DNA from: Quercus robur
Lineage: Eukaryota; Streptophyta; Magnoliopsida; Fagales; Fagaceae
NCBI RefSeq assembly: GCF_932294415.1
Contig: NC_065539.1
Location: forward strand, 34,102,001 to 34,166,000
Reading direction: 5' to 3'
Length of the DNA stretch: 64,000 nucleotides
Shown here: positions 36,298 through 47,450 of the stretch, piece after piece
Position numbering within the stretch: position 1 is the first letter of the stretch
How the letters are laid out: every line of letters begins with the position of its first letter
Position numbers and translations under genes: made by a program
Notes under the pieces: generated by a model
Databases searched by the model: none
The model's input: the letters and a program-made list of their open reading frames with translations, nothing else
Told to the model about the DNA's origin: nothing

Positions 36298-37716
36298 TCA
36301 TGTCTTCTTGCCACATATCTCATCAACGAGCAAGTCCAATGTGCACTTGGACGATCCAGCCTCCTCCATAGTTTTCTTGGCCATCTGTGCCACCTCTTTG
36401 CTCTTCCTCACCTCCTTACCTTTCTCTTCTTCCATCAACTCCTTCACCATTTTCTCTAACCCCTCCCACTTCACAAACCCTCTCACTGACCCATTACATG
36501 TCTCAACCCTCAGTCCCACCTTTATCTCTTCCACAACCATTCTTGCATTCAAAGGTTGCTCTGCCATCATAGGCCATGCAAGGATTGGAACCCCAGCACA
36601 TATGCTCTCCAACACAGAATTCCATCCACAGTGACTTAAAAACCCTTGCACACTCTCATGCATCAAAATCTCCCTTTGGTCAACCCATTCTCTCACTAAA
36701 ATTCCTCTATCTTTCACTCTCTCTTCAAACTTGTCATCTGAAATCTCTGACTCACTTTTTCTTATCACCCACAAGAAATTCACTTTGGATTCCTCCAACC
36801 CAATTGCTATTTCTTTGAGTTGTGCAGGTGAAATCTGTGTCTGAGACCCAAAGGCTATATACAGAACTGAGTTTCCTTGCTCAAGCTTCTTGTCGAGCCA
36901 CTGAACCCATATGGGCTTATAATTATTGTGGGCTTCATTTCTAACCTTTGGTGGTTCAGCTAGGCATAAGGGTCCCACAGACCAAGCCTTGGGTATATAT
37001 TTACGATTAAAAAAATCAACAAACAAAGGTTCAAGCTCATTGAAGCTATTGAATATAATACCATAGCTATTCTTTGTTGCTGTGATTGCTTTCATGGTGA
37101 ACTCAAATTTCAGACCCTTTGGCTCCGGTTCAGTAAATGGGGGCTCAAAGTCATTTCTAGTAACTCTAATTCATGGAAAAGGAGTGACTGTTATTAACTC
37201 GTCGTCTAACTCGGCTCCAAAGAGAAGCCTATCATTAGCCACAGCTCTGGAGATTGACAAAGAGTAATAGCTCATACCATTGAACACCAATCGTGGGATG
37301 TTGAACTTGGAGGCAGACTCTAGAGTCCACTAAAGGAACCCATCAGATACCATGAAGCTGACATGTGGAAGAGTCTGGAGCGCTTGTTCGAAGTCAGTTT
37401 GCATGACCTTTGTAGCGTTAGCAAATGAATGGAATAGGGAGATTGAAGGCAGTTTTTCAGTGCTCTCGATTCCAGCAGGGATATCAGGCACGTTGTGAGA
37501 GAAGGGGAGGTCAAGAATGGAGGCTGAAGTGTCATTAAGGGACTCAGATAGGAAGGCATGATTGGCTTGGGTGGTGAAGATGGTCACAGCTAGGCGGCGA
37601 TGGAGGAGTAAGCGTGTAAGGTGGAGGATTGGTATGATGTGACCTTTGGACATAAAGGGGAAGAGAACCACATGGTGTGGTTGTGCATCAATATCACCAC
37701 AGATACTAGAACTCAT
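36298..37716 (-). pseudogene. UDP-glycosyltransferase (UGT90A-like), two in-frame stops
   Basis: Family-1 UGTs move a sugar from UDP-sugar to plant small molecules in the cytosol. The reading is otherwise collinear over about 472 codons with no intron. N-terminal: HHVVLFPFMSKGHIIPILHL, with the catalytic-type His in the GH motif. C-terminal: a full PSPG box from WVDQREILMHESVQGFLSHC through GWNS to AWPMMAEQ, ending in Q (usually UDP-glucose). Stops are at 37330-37332 (TAG, within DGFL-WTLESA) and 37171-37173 (TGA, within TPFP-IRVTRNDFE). At both, relatives normally have Trp, so each fits one G-to-A change of TGG. No frame change is seen, so decay is recent, or the two stops are sequence errors. 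UGT90A is my best guess from overall wording. An upstream ATG at 37770 would add a GA-repeat-coded leader. Confidence 0.85.
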
Positions 37717-38070
37717 TAAAGTACTTCCTCTCTCTCTCTCTCTCTCTCTCTCTTGCAAGTTATCTAACACTGTTGGGTGATAAACTCAAATAGCATATTT
37801 TGGCGTTTTCAACTAGACTTTATTGTCATCTCCACTTACCATGTCCTAAATAAAAAGAAAGAAGAAAGAAGAGACAGAGAATAGACCATCATTGAGTGGG
37901 CAAGACATTCTCAATTCAATAATGCTACAATTGAATATAGAAACATTCTACAATATAAAATTACAAAAAAAAAAAAAAAAAAAAAATCTACATTATCAAA
38001 TTACAAAAGACCGAGCTACTTGGTTCGAGAAATTATAAAGTTCACATGGTGGACAAGTGACGTAATCCAC
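37717..38070. other. UGT upstream region with CT microsatellite
   Basis: CT repeats at 37728-37755 sit just upstream of the UGT start, and an A run at 37967-37986. No other gene. Confidence 0.4.
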
Positions 38071-38193
38071 CATTCTACTAAAAAACTTCCATTTGTTTAA
38101 AATTGTTGATTAAAAAAGATTTTTAAACAAAAATTAATTACGTACTGATTCAGTAATTTTAAACAAGTGAAAGTTTTTTAGTGGAATGGTGGA
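38071..38193. mobile_element. Small inverted-repeat element
   Basis: CCACCATTCTACTAAAAAAC at the left is mirrored by GTTTTTTAGTGGAATGGTGG at the right, and the inner TTTGTTTAAAATT/AATTTTAAACAA also pair. The arms are about 38 bp around a short spacer. MITE-like, non-coding. The left flank GGACAAGTGACGTAATCC also recurs on the right as GGACAAGTGACGTGATCC. Confidence 0.6.
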
Positions 38194-38850
38194 CAAGTGA
38201 CGTGATCCAACAGAAGACTCTATAATTTCTCCCATGGTTCACGTGGGTGTGTGTCTTCATCTCTCCTCCATCTCTTCTTCTGTTCTGACTTCTGAGAGCT
38301 CAAGGATGAGAGAATGAACGTTCCTCTGTATTTGGTTTCTCTATTTCTTAATGTTTCATTATTATTATACCAGACAAGAAAAAAGAGTGCTATGTACCTC
38401 AAGCTAATCGTTATTATTAATTTTAACATAAACTAGATAATATCAATCATTCAAAATTGTAAAAAGTTTTATCAAACATTTTGTCTTTCAATTTTTATTG
38501 CAATTATTAATATTCAAACAATTTAAAGATATTAAAAACTCAAAATATTATCTTACATCACATTAGGTAAGAAGTGGGCATGATCGTTTGCGCACATATC
38601 CTAATTATCACACCATAATATTGTGAGAGAAAAAAGTTGAGATGGTAAAATAATAAAAAATGTTAAAAGTTTTGATTTGAGATTAAGTAAATTTTTTAAC
38701 TTTTAATCTCAGCGATCAATAGTGCTCATGGACATTATTTATTATTATATAATATATGCATTATTATAATTTTAAATAATTCGATAGTTAAGGAATGATG
38801 GATTGAACCATAGATGTATCTATTGAAAAACTAGTTGAAATATAAGGCAT
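38194..38850. other. Intergenic, no gene seen
   Basis: AT-rich DNA without recognisable coding sequence. Confidence 0.35.
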
Positions 38851-38861
38851 TTAGTGTATAT

Positions 38862-39090
38862 TTGGATAGTGCTGAAAAGCACTTGCGTTTGCATTTCACC
38901 TTTTTTTTTTTTTTTTTTTTGAGAAGAGCGTTTCACATTTTCGAATGTGGGACCCATGGTTACAGTGTAGGAAGAGAAAAGTGTTTTCAGCAAAATTATG
39001 ATTTTTTAGTGGGTCTCGTGCACTGTTCACGGGACCTGTTTTCAATTTTCAGCAATAAGCAGTATCCAAATAGATCATTGGTGACATATT
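38862..39090. mobile_element. hAT-like MITE
   Basis: Left TTTGGATAGTGCTGAAAAGC and right TTTTCAGCAATAAGCAGTAT-CCAAA are inverted. Text such as GTGGGTCTCGTGCACTG is typical of this widespread plant MITE style. The T run near 38902 is an added homopolymer. Ends are approximate. Confidence 0.5.
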
Positions 39091-39644
39091 TAGGCATTAT
39101 ATATTCATTACATGCAGGTCACATGCAATTATATTTAAATATATAATTTGAAATATTGGGCCATTTTGGGTGGTTGGGAGTATCATGATCAAATTAGAGA
39201 AATTTTGACAGGCTGGTTAGTAGGTACGATGTTAATGTTAATTATTGAGCGATTGTATCGTGATTCATGTGAAGTAATCAAATGGAAGATAATCTCTAGA
39301 AGGGACTCAATTGGGCATATTTTGATCGGGCATGGATCTCGCAAAATTGACCAGTAATTTAATTTTCTTGGATTGGTTTTGAGTCAAATTTACCTTTCCT
39401 GAAGCTGAAAAAATGCAGGAAAATATGATGCTTAATTGATATGGCAATCTGGAGGTTGCCACTTCATTTCACGTCACAATTGTGAAAGTTTCTCCTCTCT
39501 AGGGTCAGAGGGTGCTCCTTCTTCCCCTAGGTCGTAGAATTTGCAGTCCCTTCTTTGTAGGAGTATTTTCGTCCCTTTGGTAATAGTGTTACCTTAGGTT
39601 TTGTGGGTTTTTTTCTTCGTGGGGATTGGGAAACACTCTTAGAA

Positions 39645-41091
39645 ATGGACGACCTCACTAAAGCATGGAGTTGTCTAAATCTTACAGACCAGGAAGGGGA
39701 TAACCTTCGCCTGAATGAAGAAGAGGCAGAACCAGAATTCACTCTTGCAGCAAAGCTTTTGACCAAACGGGTGTTAAACATTGAAGCTATTGCAAAGACT
39801 TTCAACCCGATATGGAGATCGAGAAATGGTTTCAAGGTTAAAAAAGAGGATGACCACTTCGTGTTATTCACTTTCGACAACCATGAGGAGATGGAAAAAA
39901 TCTTAGCGTTAGAGCCATGGAGTTTTGACAAACACCTAGTGGTGTTACAGCGGTATGAAAAGGATGTTGATTTATGTGATATGAATTTTAACATGGTAAA
40001 TTTTTGGGTTCAAGTACATGAAATACCAGTTAGATTCAGAACTCAAAAGATAGCAGAAAAAATATGTGAGACTATAGGCACGGTTAGCAGCTCAGCAGAT
40101 AACACAGAGGTAGAAGGAGATGGTTTCATTCGGGTTCGAGTCAGGGTTGATGTATCCAAACCATTGTGTCATGGACATGTCATATCACTTGAAAATGGCA
40201 GGAGTTATGGGTGTCCTTCAAATACGAACGCCTCCCCAACCTTTGTTACTGGTGTGGTTGCCTCACACACGCGGATAAAGATTGCGATCTATGGATTGAT
40301 AGCGAAGGAACTTTACAATTGGAAACTCAACAATATGGTCCATGGATACGTGCACAGCCCTTCACGTGAACGCGAAAGAATGTAGTCGTGGTCCCTGGAT
40401 TTTACTCCAAAAAAAGCAACTCGACCAAGGCAGCGCCTTCAAACCAGAGCAGGAAACCACCAGTGGTGGTGGTTCGTAAGGGGGGTCCGTCACCTGAGAT
40501 CATACGGTCAGAAAAGGAAAGGAATGTGCAATCAGTTACCACGGATTCTGCTCCAGATATTCAGGGAGAAGATCCGTTATTTCCAAATCAAACTCCCACA
40601 GTCCAGCTATATCCAAATATAGCAGACCCGGCATTTATGGCAGAGAAAAAATCTGATGAGATATTTGAAGAGCAAATTCAGGAGATAGACCGTGAATTGG
40701 GTAAGTTTGAGGCCAACAGGGAGACTTCTCAGGACAAACAGGGGGAAAACAATAAGGAAAATAATCTGGAGTTTTTGAAAATTAATGAGGAAGGCTCTTC
40801 CACAAAAGTGTACTCACGTGCACACAATTCCCATCCCCTAAAGTGCCGTCCAGCATCAGCATTAGCTGATATTTCAAACAGTCCAGAACTTAATACAAGA
40901 AGATGGAAAAGAATCAACCGGCAGAAACTGAATCAGGTATTGTGATGGAGGATGCAGTAGGGGAAAAAAGAAGTGGCAGAGAGGAGGATCAACCAAAGTT
41001 ACTGAAGAAATTGAAACTAGTTTCTCGGGTGGATGAAGTAGTAACAAACATATTGGCGGAGGCTGGTTCCCAGCCCCGCCAGAATCAATGA
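39645..41091 (+). pseudogene. LINE ORF1 (DUF4283 RNA-binding, CCHC knuckle)
   Basis: Nucleic-acid-binding protein of plant L1 elements. From 39645 the first block reads MDDLTKAWSCLNLTDQEG and continues through DUF4283 (FTLAAKLLTKRVLNIEAI, WSFDKHLVVLQRYE). The frame shifts near 40205. The shifted frame gives the CCHC knuckle CYWCGCLTHADKDC (about 40245-40290), then a TGA at 40367-40369 where arginine CGA is expected. The charged tail runs on from 40388, with a further frame change near 40940 before the stop at 41089-41091 that overlaps the ORF2 start. It is non-functional. Confidence 0.85.
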
Positions 41092-44000
41092 GTCTCTTAT
41101 GTTGGAACTGTCGGGGGCTTGGGAACCAACGAACAGAAAATCAACTCGTGGATATGGTGCGGGCAAAAGATCCCTCTGTTGTGTTTATAGCTGAAACATG
41201 GACGGATGAAACAAGGCTAATTTTAGTTCAAGATAAAATAAAGTTCAAACATAAATTTGTGGTGCCAAGAAGAAATAAGGCGGGTGGAATGGTAATTTTC
41301 TGGAAAGAGGATTTTGACTTAAGCTTTGAAACTTTCTCAAAAAATCATATAGATACAATTGTGAATAAGAACAAGGATGATGAATGGAGATTTACAGGAT
41401 TTTATGGAGAACCTGATACACAGAATAGACATAAGGCATGGGCTCGTTTAAAGAGTTTGAAAGCAAGGGGATCTGCACCTTGGATTTGTGCGGGAGACTT
41501 TAATGAGATAACAAAACAATCAGAGAAAAGGGGAGGTAGACTTCGGCCACATGGACAGATGCAAGCTTTTAGAGAGGTACTTGATGAATGCGGCTTTATT
41601 GATTTGGGATTTGTGGGGTCAGAATTTACATGGCATAAGCACTTTGCGGATTACACAGTGTGGGAGCGCCTTGATAAAGCTGTGGCAACTTCGGACTGGC
41701 TGTCTTTATTTCCGGATACCAAAATCTATCACTTGGAGGCAGATGCATCTGATCATAGACCTATTTTGATTGTGCCGGATGGGATGAATTGTTCACAACA
41801 GAGACCGTTTAGATTCGAGCAGATGTGGCTGACTGAACAAGGCTGCTCAGACACAGTACAAGCTGTGTGGCAGCGGGACAATGGGGAAAATGAGGTTTTA
41901 AAGGTGATACGTAAGGTGGATGAGTGTGGGAAGGAGCTAACCAAATGGAGTAAAAAAAATTTCAAAAATGTGAGGAAAGAATTGGAAAAAACAAGGAAGT
42001 TATTGGCAAAAGCAGAGCTGGTTGCGATGAATGGGGGCAGCAACAAAAGGATGAAATACTTAGAAAAACAAATCCTCACACTCCTTGACCGTGAGGCAAA
42101 AATGTGGGCTCAAAGATCAAAAGTGCAATGGCTTCGTGATGGTGACAAGAACACTCGCTTTTTCCATAGTAAAGCAACACAGAGAAGAAGAAGAAATTAC
42201 ATCAAAGGGTTATTTGATGAAAATGGTCAATGGTGCACTCACCCAAGCCGTGTGACTGATACTGTAGTCCAATTTTATCAAAAACTCTTTACCTCCTGTG
42301 CACCGGTGGACTTTGAGGAGATTTTGGAGCAAATACCTACAAAAGTTACAGAAGACATGAATGTGGAGTTGCTAAAGGAGTTTACTGCAGATGAGGTTGA
42401 AAATGCTTTAAAATAGATGGCACCCTTAAAATCCCCTGGCCCTGACGGTATGCCACCACTTTTTTACCAAGGATATTGGTCTTTGGTAGGTCCCGAGGTA
42501 ACATAAGCAATCTTGTTGTATTTAAATTCAGGTACTCTGCCTAATGCACTCTGTCACTCCTTTATTACTTTAATTCCTAAAGTAAAAAATCCTGAATATG
42601 TCTCACAATATCGACCTATCTGCCTTAGTAATGTTCTTTTTAGAGTTTTTTCAAAGGTGTTGGCAAACAGGTTGAAACAAATTATGCCACAGCTTGTCTC
42701 TGATCATCAAAGTGCTTTCATGGCGGATCGATTAATTTCAGACAACATCATGGTGGCTTTTGAGACTCTACACTACATGAGAAATCACTCATCGGGTAAC
42801 ACAGGGTACATGGCTTTGAAGTTGGACATGAGTAAGACATACGATAGGGTGGAGTGGCCATACATGGAGAAACTGATGCGGAAAATGGGTTTTGCAGAGG
42901 CATGGGTTAAATTGATGATGAAGTGTATTTCGACAGCCACATACTCAGTTTTAATAAATGGGGAACCCCAAGGGCACATTACCCCAACTAGAGGCCTTAG
43001 ACAAGGCGACCCTCTCTCCCCTTATTTATTTCTTTTATGCACAGAGGGTTTTCATGGGTTGTTGAAAAAAGCTAATACTTTGGGTGACATAAGGGGGGTT
43101 TCGATTTGCTGGAATGGTCCTAGACTAACCCACCTTCTTTTTGCAGACGATAGTCTTATCTTCTACAGGGCAAAAGAAAGTGAGTGTCAGAAGTTATTGG
43201 AAGTCTTAACCAAGTATGAAGGTGCATCGGGGCAGCAAATAAATAGAGACAAAACCACTCTATTCTTCAGTAAATCAACCTCTCAGGATATGCAAAACAA
43301 AATCAAAACCGCTCTTGGAGTGCCGGTGGTGCAGCAATATGAAAAGTACTTGGGCCTACCATCTTTCATTGGTCGAAGAAAAAAAGAGAGCTTTGACAAT
43401 ATCAAGCAAAGGGTGTGGAAAAAATTGCAAGGGTAGGAAGGGAAATTACTATCTCAGGCGGGAAGGGAGATTCTAATCAAGGCAGTGGCACAAGCTTTGC
43501 CTACTTACGCGATGTCATGTTTCAAGCTACTAATCGGATTGTGCCATGATATTGAGACTTTGGTTAAAAAATTTTTTTGGGGTCAAAGAGGAGAGAGCAG
43601 AAAGGTCCATTGGACAAAGTGGGAGGAGCTTTGCAAACCAAAGACACAAGGGGGATGGGTTTCAAAGATCTTTCAAGATTCAATGATGCACTACTCGCAA
43701 AGCAAACTTGGAGACTCTTGCATGATAAAACATCACTGTTTTATAGAGTTTTCAAAGCCAAGTATTTTCCCAACTGCACAATTATGGAAGCCACAAATCC
43801 TAACTCAGCCTCATATGCATGGAAAAGCATAATTAAGGGCAGGGAAGTAATACAAAGGGGTGCGGTTTGGAGGATTGGAGATGGATGCTCAGTTTCAATT
43901 TGGGGTACACGTTGGTTGCCTGCAAAGCACTCCCCAAAAATTATCTCACCATGTACAAGAGCTTTGGCAGATGCTAAAGTTAGTGCTCTTTTGGATTTTG

Positions 44001-45184
44001 AAAACAGAGCTTGGAAGGAAGATGTGCTGGAGGAAAATCTACTGAGTTTTGAAGCGGAGATGATCAAAAAAATCCCCTTGAGCCACACGGACCAGGCAGA
44101 CACCCTCACCTGGCCTTTCACCCCTACTGGGGAGTACACGGTCAAGTCAGGGTACACTTTCTTGCAACAAGAGTACCATTCATCTCAACCTGGTCAATCT
44201 GATCTGGAGTCTCTAAAACCTCTCTGGAAGTCTATATGGAGTTTACAGGTTCCGAGTAAGGTGAAAAATTTTATTTGGTGGGCATCAAAAAATTCTTTAC
44301 CTACAAAGACGAACCTGATGAAGAGGAAAGTCATTGATGATAACCTTTGTGAGCAATGCAAAGACCAAAGAGAGGACGTGGTCCATGCACTATATCACTG
44401 TCCAAAGCTGTGTGGACTGTGGGCAGATGTGCAGCTCTGGAATCATAGTTGCCTAAAGCAGGCGACATCTTTTATTGATCTAATTGGTTGTGTTTTTGCA
44501 AATAACAGGGACCCAACACTCTTCTCCATGGTGGCGTGGGCAATCTGGAATCGGAGAAATAACCTTCGCCTCGGAAAACCAGCAGCTCCACTCAACGAGC
44601 TGATAACTCAAGCACAAGATAGGATGCGTGAATTTAAGCTCTACAACTTCTCAACCATCATCCCAGTGGCCTGACCACCAACCAGTTGGCAAGCACCGAG
44701 CAGCAACATTTACAAAGTTAATTTCGATGGCGCTCAGTTTGCAGCAGAAAATAGCGCCGGCTTGGGAGTGGTTATCCGCAACTCAGAGGGCCAAGTCATG
44801 CTCTCTCTTTCGGAAAAAACCACACCTCCCTTTACGGCTATCGAAGTGGAAGCAATGGCAGCAAGGAGGGCTTTGAAGCTAGCACTAGAGACCGGGTTTC
44901 AGCAGATAACCTTGAAAGGGGACTCGCAGATACTTATCTCAGCACTAGTAAACAACACTCACTCTCTGTCAAGTTTTGGTCACATACTGAAGGACATTCA
45001 GTTTCTTGCCTCATGTTTCTCAAAAATAAACTACTCTCATGTGTGTAGGCATTGTAATACTGTAGCTCACTCTTTAGCAAGAAGGGCAATTTATTTATCT
45101 CAAATGCAAGTCTGGATGGAGGATGTACCACCAGATATTCTTTCTGTACTCCAGGCCGATTTAACTGGCCTTCCTACTAAATAA
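41088..45184 (+). pseudogene. LINE ORF2 (endonuclease, reverse transcriptase, zf-RVT, RNase H)
   Basis: Domains in order: AP-type endonuclease 41088-41800 (LLCWNCRGLGNQRTENQLVD, ICAGDFNEI, ASDHRPI); reverse transcriptase about 42420-43440 (SPGPDG, YRPICLSNV, KLDMSKTYDRVEW, RQGDPLSPYLFLL, LLFADDSLIF); zf-RVT about 44200-44440 (VPSKVKNFIWW, CEQCKDQREDVVHALYHC); and RNase H 44700-45184 (VNFDGA, AIEVEAMAARRALKLALETG, LKGDSQILI). Breaks: TAG 42414-42416 where CAG is expected, TAA 42504-42506 where CAA is expected, TAG 43434-43436 and TGA 44672-44674 where TGG is expected, and a one-base frame change near 43655. The RT active site keeps FADD. Confidence 0.9.
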
Positions 45185-45204
45185 GAGTTTTGGTCTTCTT
45201 TCTC

Positions 45205-45237
<33 letters not shown>

Positions 45238-45246
45238 ATGGCAATC

Positions 45247-47450
45247 CAGAGAATATGATGCTTGCTGGATATTAATATATATTCATATTTAGTATGTATC
45301 ACTGTATAATTATATATTGCATGCTTCGTAAGGAAAATAATTTTTGTAGAAAAAGTTACATGAAACATTAGAACTTCTAGAAAATGGTAGGAATTGTCAA
45401 TACACTTTTAAGTTGTAACTAATATATTTGGGAAAATGTTAACCAATGTGAGCATTGGTTTAAGAGTTATTTTTAGAAATATTTTATTGGGAGAATGATA
45501 AAATAATAAATATTATTAACAGCTTTTTATATTTTTCATAAAAGTAATGTCAAAAATTTTCTATTATGATTTATTAATAATTGCCTTAAGGGCATCCGTT
45601 AACATGACTCATATATTTATGATAATTTATATTAGTTGATTTGAATCGGGTTTTGGAGGTTAGTTTGGAGATGACCTATGCATTTGAGAGTAAATATATT
45701 TAGAGTGATTAAGGCCCATTTGGTAATATTATTCTAGTAATATTGTTTAAGTGTTATGAAAGTATGTGTAAATGAAAAAGTGTTATAGAAACACGTGTTA
45801 TGTTGTTTAACACCATAACCAAAGAAGCCCTAGATTTATGTGTTTCATACCAATGTTGTTAAAAGCGCATTTAGGTGCTCTTAAAGCTTAAGGGCTCGTT
45901 TAGTACGTATGTTTAAATAACAGTTTTTAATTTTTTTAGAAATATGTGTGGATGAAAAAGTGTGTAAAAATGCGTATAATGTTATTTAAAAACTGAAAAT
46001 ATGTGTTTAAAATTATGTGTGTGTTTGGAAAAAATTAAAAAGCCAACTTATTTTAGTATTCAGCTTATTTTTGCTACTATTTATGGGTCTCACTGCACTT
46101 TTTGGTAGTATTCATGGGTCCTAGTACTGTACTATTTCAGCTAACTTCTACATTTATTTACCGTACTTTCAGCAAAAAATTTTCAGTTTCAACAAAATAA
46201 GCGGATCCCGAACTGATATACCCAACAACCCCTACAACTTCCAAATCCTAAAATCTAAAATATTTTGTTCAAAGCGAAACTCGTTTAAAGAAGCGTCTGA
46301 TCAGGCTATCAGCATGCTTTTCAGATGTTTTTTCCAAAGCACATAGGCATAGCACAGCTAGTAAATGGAAGATAACTATTAAAGTAAAGTCTAGAATTTC
46401 TTACACAAACTGTGTAAAATGGCTTGTGTGTACTGTGTACAGCAACATTTTCCCTTAAATAGATGCCACAATGATGATAGTCAATGTTTAATTAAATGTT
46501 GACCCCGTGATAAAATCCAGTATGCTTATTTTCAAATTAATTACTAAGATTAAAAATTATAGAAACTCTATGGGATGGGATTACCTTCATAATTATATAT
46601 AAATAAATAAAATAAAATAAAATCTCCTTAAGAACTCTAGGGAAACTTAATCCAATGCTTTATTTTAATTGAAAACTCTTTAGTTTACATGGTAAACGAG
46701 ATTATATTGGTTTGAAATTAAGGAAGTGATCATTGATTAGACACAAATAAAAAAAATGCATTTTATTGTTTAGTGTATTAGGAGATTACAAATTTTCCTA
46801 CATTAGTTTTAGAAAAATCCGACTTCTACAATACTTTCACAATAAATCGTAGGTGGTAAGTTGTTATTGGTTTTAATTTGAATTCACAACTAAAATGATT
46901 TTTTTTCTCAACTCATAACAACTAATAATAACCTACTACTTAAGATTTGTTATGAAAATGTTGTATGTATAGCATTTCTCTAACTTTTAAGTCATCACCA
47001 TCACATTTATTATCATATAAGTTTGTAGATGTTTTGTAGTGTAAAATTAATTAGTAGTAGTAGACTTGACATTTTATTTTATTGAAGAACACATTTAGAC
47101 ATTTATTTATTATGTTTTGAAATTATCAACCAAAAAAAATCACATTCATTGTAACTGTAATGTTTACGGTCTTCATTTTTTTTTTTTTTTGGGGTAGTAA
47201 ATTGGTTTTTTGTGTTAGAGCTTGACCGGGTCTCGAGGTTGAAGTTTCGAAAACAAACACATCCAAATTTAGCATGGAAACGAAGCAGAACCAGATCGTT
47301 ATTCACATGATGTAAGCTAATTAAAAATTTGTTAATAGTTGTCCATCTCGATAAACACATCGAAAATCATGACTTACCGCTTATTATATTATTACACACT
47401 TCCTAGCTCCTTCCAAAGCCTTTGTGTAGTGTTTGTTAATAATTCGGTCG
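45247..47450. other. Intergenic, MITE-rich, upstream of the stress-protein gene
   Basis: No gene seen. Around 45895-46240 inverted wording (GGGCTCGTTTAGTACG against GCGGATCCCGAAC) suggests a degraded hAT-type MITE. The last few hundred bases to 47450 must contain the promoter of the universal stress protein gene, with a T run at 47178-47191. Confidence 0.35.
46826..46982. mobile_element. Short MITE, same family as 20476-20620
   Basis: Left ACAATACTTTCACAATAAATC and right GATTTGTTATGAAAATGTTGT are inverted. The centre has TAAGTTGTTATTGG and CAACTAATAATAACC. Non-coding. Confidence 0.6.

Larger units (their letters stand above)
39450..45232 (+). mobile_element. Full-length L1-type LINE with 14-bp TSD
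   Basis: The 14-mer TTGATATGGCAATC lies at 39436-39449 and 45233-45246, bracketing a 5.8-kb element with a 3' A tail (about 45205-45230). ORF1 and ORF2 are in the usual plant L1 order and overlap as ATGA at 41088-41091. All expected domains are present, so the insertion was full length. Several stops and frame changes mean it is no longer mobile. It sits between the UGT pseudogene and the universal stress protein gene. Confidence 0.93.

Noticed and set aside
38220-39357. Short frames between the UGT pseudogene and the LINE
   Set aside because: No domain; part overlaps a hAT-like MITE.
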